Under the pieces are notes generated by a model. The model was not told the DNA's origin and did not search any database. It saw only the letters and a program-made list of their open reading frames with translations. Source: Blautia schinkii DSM 10518 (lineage in GTDB: Bacteria > Bacillota > Clostridia > Lachnospirales > Lachnospiraceae). From it: a stretch of 64,000 bases of DNA. This document shows positions 8,146 through 16,131 of the stretch, piece after piece (position 1 is the stretch's first letter; every line of letters starts with the position of its first letter). A program made the translations under genes and the position numbers. The DNA is taken from positions 1 through 64,000 of the forward strand of contig JNKJ01000025.1 in NCBI GenBank assembly GCA_000702025.1. The letters are read 5' to 3'.

Positions 8146-9540
8146 TTACCGCGCTCCTTGGATTCTCCTTAACTTTACACCAGGAACTTTTAACTTTCTT
8201 TCAGATTTCCCAAGCATCTTATGCATGATCATATAATAAGCCACTGCCAGCGGAACCAACGCTCCCAGCCATGCCAGCGGGTTCGCCATACATGCGCCCG
8301 CAAAGCCGAAAGTTTTCACCAGAAGCAGTGCACTTGCCGTACGCATCACAAGCTCCATCACACCTGCAATGGTAGGCACCAACCCTTTCCCCAGTCCCTG
8401 GAGGGTAAAACGGTAAATAAACAACAGTGCCAGTATGAAATAAAAAGTTCCGTTAATGCTCAGATAAGTACGGGCAAGAGAAAGCACTTCCGTTTCTCCT
8501 GAGCCCACAAAAATAGCCGCCAGCTTACTTCCCGCAAAAATGTTCACCAGTCCCATAATAATGCTGAAGCTTACAGACATCAGGATACACTGGAACACGC
8601 CCTTACGTATCCTTTCAACCTTATTGGCCCCATAGTTCTGTGCAGAATAAGTGGACATAGCCGCACCAAGGGAATTGATTGGCATAGTAGCAATGGAATC
8701 AATCTTCTGCGCAGCTGTATACGCAGCCACAGACACCGCCCCCAGTCCATTCAGGGCAAACTGAAGAATGAGCGCGCCAATTGCAATGATGGACATCTGG
8801 AAAGCCATCGGGAAAGCAATGTTCAAATGACGCACAATTTCCTGCTTCCCGGCCCGGAAATGCTCTTTCCTAACCCACAGCAGTGGCACCTTTTTCATGA
8901 TATAAATCATACACAGCACTCCGGAAAGAAGCTGGGAAAGGATCGTTGCAACTCCTGCTCCGGCAACCCCCATATGGAACACAAGGATAAACGCAAAATC
9001 CAGGGCTATATTTACACAGCAGGTAAATATCAGGAAAAATAATGGCGTACGGCTGTCCCCCAGCGCTCTCATCATATTGGATGCAAGGTTAAACAGCAAG
9101 GACGCAGGGATTCCCCAAAATATAATGGTAATATATGCCGCAGCATCGTCAATGATTTCCGGTGGAGTCTGCAGTATTTCCAAAAACGGCCGGGCAAGAA
9201 ATATAGCCGCCACTGTCAACAGCACGGACACTGCCGCCCCCAGAAGCAGGCTTGTCGCAAAGCTTGTTTTTATTCCTTCCTCGTCCTGTGCGCCGAACCT
9301 TTGAGCCGTAATGATTGCCAGACCGGAGGTGAAGCCCATCACAAAGCCAAGGACAAAAAAGGAGATACTTCCTGTACATCCCACGGCCGCCAACGCGTTT
9401 ACACCGATCGTCCTTCCTACAATAATCGTATCCGCCATACTATAAAATTGCTGAAACACATTTCCCACAATCAGGGGAAGCGCGAATAACAGAATCAATT
9501 TAGCTGGTTTACCTGATGTCATACTTTTTGCCATAACCAT
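8146..9540 (-). CDS. MATE-family multidrug/toxin exporter
   Basis: A 464-residue, twelve-helix membrane transporter. The opening KPAKLILLFALPLIVGNVFQ and the motif ADTIIVGRTIGVNALAAVG near residues 36-54 are characteristic of MATE (NorM/DinF-like) exporters, which move cationic compounds or metabolites out by Na+ or H+ antiport. Length is usual for the family. The start is the ATG after AAAAAAGGATGGT; a second in-frame ATG two codons later is possible. It is divergent from an AraC-type regulator across a 331-bp region with repeats and a long inverted repeat, so regulation by that neighbour is plausible. The exported substrate cannot be read from the sequence. Confidence 0.95.
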   Translation of the reverse strand: MVMAKSMTSGKPAKLILLFALPLIVGNVFQQFYSMADTIIVGRTIGVNALAAVGCTGSISFFVLGFVMGFTSGLAIITAQRFGAQDEEGIKTSFATSLLLGAAVSVLLTVAAIFLARPFLEILQTPPEIIDDAAAYITIIFWGIPASLLFNLASNMMRALGDSRTPLFFLIFTCCVNIALDFAFILVFHMGVAGAGVATILSQLLSGVLCMIYIMKKVPLLWVRKEHFRAGKQEIVRHLNIAFPMAFQMSIIAIGALILQFALNGLGAVSVAAYTAAQKIDSIATMPINSLGAAMSTYSAQNYGANKVERIRKGVFQCILMSVSFSIIMGLVNIFAGSKLAAIFVGSGETEVLSLARTYLSINGTFYFILALLFIYRFTLQGLGKGLVPTIAGVMELVMRTASALLLVKTFGFAGACMANPLAWLGALVPLAVAYYMIMHKMLGKSERKLKVPGVKLRRIQGAR

Positions 9541-9681
9541 ACCATCCTTTTTTATTTATTCTAAACGTTCAGCATACCTGAACGATTACGACCAGTACCC
9601 ATTATAAACATCTTGATAAAAAGTAGAATGTAATATCTTGTACTTTGCATGTCTTATGTTGTATACTTTTCCATAGTCAAG

Positions 9682-9769
9682 CTAAGCCCGGCGGCAATAT
9701 AACACATTGTGACGGAAAAGCAAACACGCTGTGCAGCCGTAAAGCAGCCTTGCACATGTGCCGGCTTAG
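9682..9769. promoter_or_regulatory. 88-bp inverted-repeat element of unknown function
   Basis: CTAAGCCCGGC (9682-9692) and GCCGGCTTAG (9760-9769) are complementary apart from one bulged C and enclose about 67 bp, including the palindrome GCACATGTGC. It could be a structured leader RNA of the AraC gene or a regulator-binding region. It did not match any riboswitch consensus I could recall. Confidence 0.4.
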
Positions 9770-9783
9770 TATAATGTTTGCAA

Positions 9784-9835
9784 TATTAATTCACGGTACT
9801 AATTCACGATATTCATTTACGGTATTAACTTACTA
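9784..9835. repeat. Four tandem imperfect 13-bp repeats before the AraC-type gene
   Basis: The units TATTAATTCACGG, TACTAATTCACGA, TATTCATTTACGG and TATTAACTTACTA run head to tail from 9784 to 9835. The array ends 26 bp before the AraC ribosome-binding site, so it is likely in the promoter or leader of that gene. It may be an iterated binding site or a length-variable spacer. Confidence 0.85.
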
Positions 9836-9871
9836 TTGACTTTCAGTATTAATAGAAAACGAGGTGGAAAT

Positions 9872-10744
9872 ATGTGTCAGAGTCCTTATGATTTTACATA
9901 CAATGATCTGAATCCCAGGTTTCTGTTCTCCTGTATTCAAAAAAGGACCGAGGTGGAAACTAACTATCATTGCCATGATTTTATTGAGATTGTGATTATC
10001 CTGAAGGGCAGAGGACATTTGCTCGTAGACAATAGAGAATATGCTGTGGAGGAGGGAAATATTATTGTACTTAATCCCGGGACGTATCACAGGAGCATCC
10101 CGGACCTTAATGCTGCCCGCACCTTCACAGAGTGCTACTTAGCATTTACAGATGTGGAATTTAAGAACTGCCCGAAAAACCATTTCCCGCTTTTTCACGG
10201 TTATGAGCTCATTGCCAAGCTCCCCGATGATACGAAAAAACGAGTATCTTCCTTGTGTGATTCCATTGCCCTGGAGCTTGACAGCCACGAGGCAGGCCGT
10301 TACTTCATGCTCAAATCTTATCTTATTCAGGTATTGTGCATTCTGGAACGCTTTCAGCTTCAGACCCAGGCGGATGAGAAAAAACGAGACGCAGCTGCGG
10401 GATATGAGTTTAAATCGATCAACAAAAAATATGTGATTGAGCAGATTACCAAGTATATGGAGGAGCATTACCAGGACAAAATTTCCCTGGACCAGATTGC
10501 AGCCAATATGTACCTGAGCTCCTTTTACATTTCCAAGCTTTTTAAGAGCGAGACCGGCGATACGCCCATCAATTACCTGATCAGCCTGCGGATGAAAAAG
10601 GCTAAGGCGCTCCTGGATGAGAATCCGGAACTTTCCATCAAGTCGGTGGCAGTCTCGGTTGGGTATGAGGACGCTTATCATTTCAGTAAGTTGTTTAAGA
10701 AATTTTATGGGATTTCACCGCTGTATTACAAAGCAAGATTGTAA
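9872..10744 (+). CDS. AraC-family transcriptional regulator
   Basis: A 290-residue regulator. The N-terminal half is a cupin-like sensor domain (HCHDFIEIVIILKGRG and DNREYAVEEGNIIVLNPG near residues 30-75). The C-terminal 100 residues carry two helix-turn-helix motifs (ISLDQIAANMYLSSFYISKLFK and IKSVAVSVGYEDAYHFSKLFKK). The start is the ATG after GAGGTGGAAAT; the frame is open for 12 more codons but without an RBS. It is divergent from the MATE exporter, which is its most likely target. The ligand is unknown. A bidirectional hairpin follows at 10750-10780. Confidence 0.9.
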   Translation: MCQSPYDFTYNDLNPRFLFSCIQKRTEVETNYHCHDFIEIVIILKGRGHLLVDNREYAVEEGNIIVLNPGTYHRSIPDLNAARTFTECYLAFTDVEFKNCPKNHFPLFHGYELIAKLPDDTKKRVSSLCDSIALELDSHEAGRYFMLKSYLIQVLCILERFQLQTQADEKKRDAAAGYEFKSINKKYVIEQITKYMEEHYQDKISLDQIAANMYLSSFYISKLFKSETGDTPINYLISLRMKKAKALLDENPELSIKSVAVSVGYEDAYHFSKLFKKFYGISPLYYKARL

Positions 10745-10749
10745 AAACT

Positions 10750-10780
10750 GCTGCCGCACTGAATATTTTAGTGCGGCAGC
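10750..10780. terminator. Bidirectional terminator between AraC and Rpn-type genes
   Basis: GCTGCCGCACT (10750-10760) and AGTGCGGCAGC (10770-10780) form a perfect 11-bp stem. On the minus strand it is followed by AGTTTTT, serving the nuclease gene; on the plus strand it ends the AraC transcript, with a weaker T-run. Confidence 0.85.
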
Positions 10781-10825
10781 TACTATCATTTTGACACACT
10801 GTTTGGTGTGTAGTTGGTGGTTTTT

Positions 10826-11824
10826 CTAATTTGTTTGCCTATTGTTCGTATAATATTTCTTCATATATTCCGTAGCTGCTTTTTTGGAAAGATTGAACTT
10901 CTGCTGCATTTTATCCTGTGCAGCCTGCTTTGAAAATCCGAATTCCATGCAGAGCTCAATAAAGGCATGAATTCCTTCCGCCCTGCCTTCTTCCTTATAT
11001 AGCAGCATTGCGCCATCCCATGCTTTACACACGTCCTTCACCTCCATCCTTCCGTCATCCATTAGTTCGTATTGATCCAGAAGTACCGCCAGGAATTTCC
11101 TGGTTTCCAGGCTTAACTTCCGAATTTCCTCGTTATGCTTCTCTATGTAAATCTTTAGTTTTTCTTTATTTCTGCTGTGGGACATCAGGGCAAAGATATC
11201 CTTCCATTCGGTCCGGAACAGTTCCGGGTTCTGCTCATGGATGTCCACAACCTGTATTCTGTAATCTGGCAAAAGTGAACAAAACTCCTTTAAGGATTCG
11301 GGTATATCCAGCATTTCGAAAAGTGTATGCTTGCTCAGCCACCGCTTCTCACCCAGATACAATACCAGGTGGAATACCGGCAGCAATGGCTTTGTGCGTC
11401 CTCTCCGGTGCTTTCCGCCTTTCTTCTTCCTGCACCTCAATTGATCTGAATATTCCACCCCGTCGTATATGAAATTCCTTGCAGGCATATCATAATCCGG
11501 TTGGGACTGGCCTTCGCAGGCGACATAGAATCTCTCGCCTTTTTTGTTATGAAGCATAACCATATCTCGTTCCCGCTCCAGATAATGTGCCTGAATTCTT
11601 ACTTGGTTTTTTGCCTGAGTTTCTGCCTGATTATTTATCTTCCGTAATTGTGCTTTGGATCCTTCTTGATAGATACCTTGGAATACCGTCTTTCTTCTGG
11701 TTACTTTTTCCAGATACTCCGGATGAACAACCTGTTTTCCGCGGAAAACTGTGCCATTCATTAGATCTGCATAGCGGGAACAGTCTTCAAGGTATTCTTT
11801 CAAAGCCTGGTCTTTACTTCCCAA
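10826..11824 (-). CDS. Rpn-family PD-(D/E)XK nuclease (recombination-promoting nuclease/putative transposase)
   Basis: A 332-residue protein of the Rpn (formerly YhgA-like) PD-(D/E)XK nuclease family, abundant and multicopy in Lachnospiraceae. The family core is visible: D87 in RERDMVML and the E-x-Q motif at E104-Q106 (ACEGQSQPDYDMPARNFIYD). The C-terminal third is helical and charged, ending in a small region (FGFSKQAAQDKMQQKFNLSKKAATEYM) common to these proteins. Residues 65-80 are unusually Gln/Ala-rich (QAETQAKNQ). E. coli Rpn proteins promote recA-independent recombination; the function here is inferred. It may be mobile or recently duplicated, but no flanking inverted repeats were seen. 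Confidence 0.85.
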   Translation of the reverse strand: MGSKDQALKEYLEDCSRYADLMNGTVFRGKQVVHPEYLEKVTRRKTVFQGIYQEGSKAQLRKINNQAETQAKNQVRIQAHYLERERDMVMLHNKKGERFYVACEGQSQPDYDMPARNFIYDGVEYSDQLRCRKKKGGKHRRGRTKPLLPVFHLVLYLGEKRWLSKHTLFEMLDIPESLKEFCSLLPDYRIQVVDIHEQNPELFRTEWKDIFALMSHSRNKEKLKIYIEKHNEEIRKLSLETRKFLAVLLDQYELMDDGRMEVKDVCKAWDGAMLLYKEEGRAEGIHAFIELCMEFGFSKQAAQDKMQQKFNLSKKAATEYMKKYYTNNRQTN

Positions 11825-12254
11825 TGCCCTTACTTTACTCCTTTTTCGATAATCTTGAATTCACAGGAATTGTTGTGCCGAACGGCAAGACATATTAGAG
11901 TTCCTGAAATGTAAATCAAGATTATCACAAGGCGGCAGTCATTACAAGAGCTTTATGGAAATTTAAGATTTGGCATTTAAATCCAAAATTCCATATAATA
12001 TCTTTTATGTATTCCTCTTTCATTTTAGCACAATTCGTTCTTTGATACAATGGGCTTATTTTGCTGTTTTTGTAAAACACTTAAGACATCATTGTCTCCA
12101 ATATTGATTCGGAGACAGATTTTATAGGAAACAGATGCACCAGGAGCCAAGTTTTTTGCAAACCTGGCCCCTGATTTTTTCTAAAGGGACTGGGCGTGCC
12201 CAGACTCTTCTCATTCTTATTCGTAACTATCTGCTGCCTTCTTCATAGTCAGCC
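11825..12254. other. Gene-free 430 bp with three hairpins
   Basis: This region holds no ORF with an RBS. It contains TGTCTCC/GGAGACA (12093-12117), a longer stem CAGGAGCC...CCTG (12141-12173) followed on the plus strand by ATTTTTT, and CTGGGC/GCCCAG (12190-12203). The last lies just downstream of the surface-protein gene on the minus strand. Confidence 0.6.
12141..12180 (+). terminator. Plus-strand terminator-like hairpin without an obvious upstream gene
   Basis: The left arm (12141-12154) and right arm (12159-12173) pair with G-U wobbles, then ATTTTTT follows on the plus strand. No plus-strand gene precedes it, so it may end a small transcript or be a relic. A smaller hairpin at 12093-12117 precedes it. 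Confidence 0.5.
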
Positions 12255-12892
12255 CTATTTAACCTTTATCGTCTTGTAGCCCGACCACTTGCTGAACACC
12301 TTGGCGTTTGTCTCCGGTGTTCGGCTGTAGGAATGAAGCGCCGCATAGATTCTTCCCGGCTTTACATTTTTAAAGGTCACTGTCTTTAAAGTGCTTCTCT
12401 GGTTCTTACGCACATCCTTACCATAATCTACCGGGCGTTTCTCACCGTTTACCTTCTTAATGCTTCTTCCCAGGATCACGTCAAAGCCCTTCGCGCCCTC
12501 CGGCACGGACACGGTCACAACGACCACTCCCTTTTTCGGATTAGCCACCTTCACAATCGACGGGGTATCCGGCGTATAACCGGGCACTGTAAATTCATAG
12601 CCTTCTGACCACTGGCTGAACACCTTCCTGCCGTTGCTGTCCCTGAGCCAGGAATGGCAGTATGCGTAATAAGTATCCTGCTGCACGTAAAACATGGAGG
12701 TATTTGTCAGGAGCACGTTTTTGTTGACCTGGGTGTAATCCTTATCTACAATACAGTTGGGGTTAGGGCTTATCACATAATCATAGCCTGTGGCTCCGGC
12801 TGTTTCCTGCTCAAGATAGATATCTGCCCTGTTTCTCTTTATCTCTACTCTTTCGATCACAGGTCTTGCCGGGCGCGCATAGGTGCCGTCTC
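12255..12892 (-). repeat. Duplicated 638-bp C-terminal module, copy 1
   Basis: This end of the 1023-residue protein gene is nearly identical, and equal in length, to 15494-16131. At the protein level only a handful of residues differ (for example K/R and I/V changes). Homology stops near the codons for GTYARPARP. See the finding on gene conversion. Confidence 0.95.
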
Positions 12893-15326
12893 TGCCTACA
12901 ATGCTCCCGTCAGCCCCGTATATTGTGCCATCCGGCTGTACCTTCGTACCATCCGGATAGGTGATCGTACCATCCGGCTGCACCACTGAGCCTGAAGGCG
13001 GCTGCACTCTATTGCCATCCGGCTGTACCACTGTATTTCCTTCTGATGTAGTGACAGTACCGTCTTCGGGATGATATTTGGGACGTTCCCCCGTTTCGGC
13101 TTTGTTGACACTGGTTTGCTTTTCCTCCGGATCTGTTCCTGTATTGGGTAAGGTGATATTTCCATCGCCATCAATGACTGTGCCATTCACATCTGTCACA
13201 TTCTCCTGTTTGTCAATAGACGGCTTCTTTCCGTCTTCTGTCGGTGAAAGGACAGTTTGATCCGGCAGGATAATTGTACCGTCAGGCTTGATTATGGTTC
13301 CGTTTGGAGTCTGGATACTCCCGTCCGGAAGAAGGATAGAACCAGGAGGCATGTTGTCAAGCGGAGAGGGTTGAGGTAATGGGACGTAGATTACAAGTCC
13401 TTTATAATCTTCCGCCAAAAGATCCACGTAATTGTTCACCGTTTCCTGGTCTTTTTTCGGTTGTCTCCGAATAGCATCCAGCATTTTCAAACGCTCTTCC
13501 AGATCTGCTTTTGCTTTGTTGTTTACATATTGGTTGAGAGAGCCTATTTTATTCAATATTTCCTCTAACTCTGTGAAATCAGCCGGATAAATAGTGACGC
13601 TATGATTAATATTCATGTCCTCATTAACAGAAATTTTTAAAGTCCACGCATTCTTGGATGAAGTATCCAGTACTGTCCCTTCCACAGGCACTTCTGTTCC
13701 CTTCTTATATGCAGCAAGGCTGCTTATTTCAGCAAAGCCTATCCAAGTACTCGGAATCGTTTTCAGGGCGGCAGTAACTGTGATGTTGCTTCCGCTTTGA
13801 TAATAGTCCAGGTTTCCTTGTCTAACCTTCGTTGCCCCGGTTACACCCACTGTGTACTGTGTGCCCTCTGGCGCTGTTGTTACCTGATAGTAAGTTCCCT
13901 CTTTAAGAGATATGTCTAAGGTAATATCATAGTCTATTGCATCTGTGGAAATAGTCAGTATGTTTTCTCCGTTTTCTTGGGAATATGAAAAGTCATTGGA
14001 GTGAAAAGAACTCGATAATGTCCAACCACCACTCACATATTTATAATTAACGGCCTCAATCAACCTTCCCGGTGGAAGTTTGATTTTAATCTGCATTTTA
14101 CGGCCTTCAACCATTTCATTCGGGATTTCCAGGATTTCAACTCCCTGAGGAAGATTAGCAGGCGGTTTGATTGTATGCACTACAGGAGCAGGCACTACCA
14201 CGTTCGCATCAGGGCTGGGCGCCTGGGTATCTGTCTCCGCCAGCCTGACAGCATAGGTGCCTTCAGCTAATCCTTCGATTTTAGCTGCCCCCGCATTTAC
14301 TGGTATGTAATCAGACTCTCCTGCCATCTTGTATTCATAAGCTTTTTTCGTATCTAACCCTGTTATCTCACCATCACTGCCGCCAATCGTTGCGGGCGAT
14401 ATACCTTTTAGATTCGAAGGCGCCAGCGGCTTATATTTGGGTCTTGTTATTTCCGCACTATAATAGCTGGTCTTATTTCCATCCTTGGACGTAACAGTAA
14501 AGGAAACGGTATTGGTTCCATAGGGGATATTAAATATATTTTTACCTGTATAAGTGTTTCCTTCATAACTGATCGCTGCCTGAGTATTCTCTGTACGGAC
14601 AGTAATCGTACTTGTATTAGTACTCACAGTTTGTGTTATAGCATAAGGATCATTTTCTGCCCCTGTACCTGTCCATACCGCCCCTGGCATTCCGTCAACA
14701 ACCACAGATGTACTCCCATCCGATACCGGTGCTTTTTTCACTAATTCCAGAGTACCCGAGGGGACATAACTGCCAACAGAAAAAAGGTAGCTATCTGTCA
14801 TCTCGTAAAACGGATTATCCTGAAGTATGATTTTATATGCTTTCGATGTGTCTCCCAGGCCTTGGAAAAAAACCTTATACAGCGAATTATATGTATCATA
14901 ACTACTCATAGCAGAATCTTTATAAACCAAGTTTTCCGGGGTGTTGCCGTCTGTTTCATACAATGTAAAAATCAGTCCGCTAAGGTCTGCCGTATCGTCA
15001 TATTGACCTGGCTGTCCCGGGATTGGCAGCTTCAGTATGGGCACAACATACTGGGATGCAGACAACAACGGCGCTTCTTCCGCTTCTTCTATGTTCTGTA
15101 CCTCACTGCTGTTTCCGTCAGTAAATACCCACCCTGATTCTGCGGAGTATCCAGCATCTGAGCCGTCATCAAAATCTTTCACATAGCCTGAAATCCCTTC
15201 CGGATCCTGTTCTCCCTGGAAACTGCCAAACAACGCTGCCGGCTCTGAATCTTCTGCTGCATTTACCGGCATAGCTGTAAAAAGCATGGTAAATGCAAGC
15301 ATACATGTGATTAATCTTTTTTTCAT
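12255..15326 (-). CDS. Secreted multi-domain surface protein with PDG repeats
   Basis: A 1023-residue secreted protein. The start is the ATG after AGGGAGGACGATTAT, giving a clean signal peptide (MKKRLITCMLAFTMLFTAMP, cleavage near VNAAE). The upstream in-frame ATG 12 codons earlier is rejected. In order: an acidic linker; a domain near residues 80-200; a cadherin-like beta-sandwich (ITVRTENTQAAISYEGNTYT); a domain with KAYEYKMAGESDYIP; helical linkers near 590-640; a zone of PDG(T/S)I-type turns near 660-810; and the shared 212-residue C-terminal module. No LPXTG, SLH or choline-binding motif is visible, so its attachment is unknown. It probably acts as an adhesin or wall-associated protein (inference). 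It lies 167 bp downstream of its larger paralogue and has a related promoter. Confidence 0.85.
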   Translation of the reverse strand: MKKRLITCMLAFTMLFTAMPVNAAEDSEPAALFGSFQGEQDPEGISGYVKDFDDGSDAGYSAESGWVFTDGNSSEVQNIEEAEEAPLLSASQYVVPILKLPIPGQPGQYDDTADLSGLIFTLYETDGNTPENLVYKDSAMSSYDTYNSLYKVFFQGLGDTSKAYKIILQDNPFYEMTDSYLFSVGSYVPSGTLELVKKAPVSDGSTSVVVDGMPGAVWTGTGAENDPYAITQTVSTNTSTITVRTENTQAAISYEGNTYTGKNIFNIPYGTNTVSFTVTSKDGNKTSYYSAEITRPKYKPLAPSNLKGISPATIGGSDGEITGLDTKKAYEYKMAGESDYIPVNAGAAKIEGLAEGTYAVRLAETDTQAPSPDANVVVPAPVVHTIKPPANLPQGVEILEIPNEMVEGRKMQIKIKLPPGRLIEAVNYKYVSGGWTLSSSFHSNDFSYSQENGENILTISTDAIDYDITLDISLKEGTYYQVTTAPEGTQYTVGVTGATKVRQGNLDYYQSGSNITVTAALKTIPSTWIGFAEISSLAAYKKGTEVPVEGTVLDTSSKNAWTLKISVNEDMNINHSVTIYPADFTELEEILNKIGSLNQYVNNKAKADLEERLKMLDAIRRQPKKDQETVNNYVDLLAEDYKGLVIYVPLPQPSPLDNMPPGSILLPDGSIQTPNGTIIKPDGTIILPDQTVLSPTEDGKKPSIDKQENVTDVNGTVIDGDGNITLPNTGTDPEEKQTSVNKAETGERPKYHPEDGTVTTSEGNTVVQPDGNRVQPPSGSVVQPDGTITYPDGTKVQPDGTIYGADGSIVGRDGTYARPARPVIERVEIKRNRADIYLEQETAGATGYDYVISPNPNCIVDKDYTQVNKNVLLTNTSMFYVQQDTYYAYCHSWLRDSNGRKVFSQWSEGYEFTVPGYTPDTPSIVKVANPKKGVVVVTVSVPEGAKGFDVILGRSIKKVNGEKRPVDYGKDVRKNQRSTLKTVTFKNVKPGRIYAALHSYSRTPETNAKVFSKWSGYKTIKVK

Positions 15327-15396
15327 ATAATCGTCCTCCCTTTTTCTTTCCAGTTCACACATATCTTGAGCGTGAACGCATATGCCGCTTAAAATT

Positions 15397-15426
15397 TTGG
15401 CAATTTAGGCAGTTCATCTTGGCAAT
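15397..15426. repeat. Direct repeat TTGGCAAT with 22-bp period in the leader of the smaller surface gene
   Basis: TTGGCAAT occurs at 15397-15404 and 15419-15426, two helical turns apart, between the promoter and the start codon of the 1023-residue protein. It is a possible regulator-binding site. Confidence 0.4.
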
Positions 15427-15448
15427 CAGTTCTTTTGCTTTTTCTTTG

Positions 15449-15477
15449 ATTGTTACAGATAAAAGTGAATAAATCAA
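15449..15477 (-). promoter_or_regulatory. Promoter of the smaller surface-protein gene
   Basis: On the minus strand, TTGATT (15477-15472), a 17-bp spacer and TG-T-AACAAT (extended -10 at 15454-15449). About 43 bp around it are conserved upstream of the larger surface gene (20500-20543), which supports a real, shared promoter. It gives a leader of about 115 nt. Confidence 0.6.
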
Positions 15478-15493
15478 TAGAACATAATCACCC

Positions 15494-16131
15494 CTATTTA
15501 ACCTTTATCGTCTTGTAGCCCGACCACCTGCTGAACACCTTAGCGTTTGTCTCCGGCGTCCGGCTGTAGGAATGAAGCGCCGCATAGATTCTTCCCGGTT
15601 TTACATTCTTAAAGGTCACTGTCTTTAAGGTGCTTCTCTGATTCTTACGCACATCCTTGCCGTAGTCTACCGGGCGTTTCTCACCGTTTACCTTCTTAAC
15701 GCTTCTTCCCAGAATCACATCAAAGCCCTTCGCACCCTCCGGCACGGACACGGTCACAACGACCACGCCCTTTTTCGGATTAGCCACCTTCACAATCGAC
15801 GGGGTATCCGGCGTATAACCGGGCACTGTAAATTCATAGCCTTCTGACCACTGGCTGAACACTTTCCTGCCGTTGCTGTCCCTGAGCCAGGAATGGCAGT
15901 ATGCGTAATAAGTATCCTGCTGCACGTAAAACATGGAGGTATTTGTCAGGAGCACGTTTTTGTTGACCTGGGTGTAATCCTTATCTACAATACAGTTGGG
16001 GTTAGGGCTTATCACATAATCATAGCCTGTGGCTCCGGCTGTTTCCTGCTCAAGATAAATATCTGCCCTGTTTTTCTTTATTTCTACTCTTTCAATCACA
16101 GGCCTTGCCGGACGCGCATAGGTCCCGTCCG
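15494..16131 (-). repeat. Duplicated 638-bp C-terminal module, copy 2
   Basis: This is the 3' end of the 1650-residue protein gene, a near-identical partner of 12255-12892, encoding residues about 1439-1650. The two copies lie in the same orientation about 3.2 kb apart, so recombination between them would delete the gene between. Confidence 0.95.

Larger units (their letters stand above)
9541..9871. other. Divergent regulatory region between MATE and AraC genes
   Basis: This gene-free 331 bp holds a minus-strand TTGACT (9680-9675) that may be the -35 of the MATE gene, an inverted repeat at 9682-9769 and four 13-bp tandem repeats at 9784-9835 just before the AraC RBS. No ORF with an RBS is visible in it. 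Confidence 0.6.

Noticed and set aside
9682..9769. Cyclic di-GMP (GEMM-I) riboswitch
   Set aside because: GCAAAC and GTAAAGC look similar to parts of GEMM, but the tetraloop-receptor arm and the usual order are absent.
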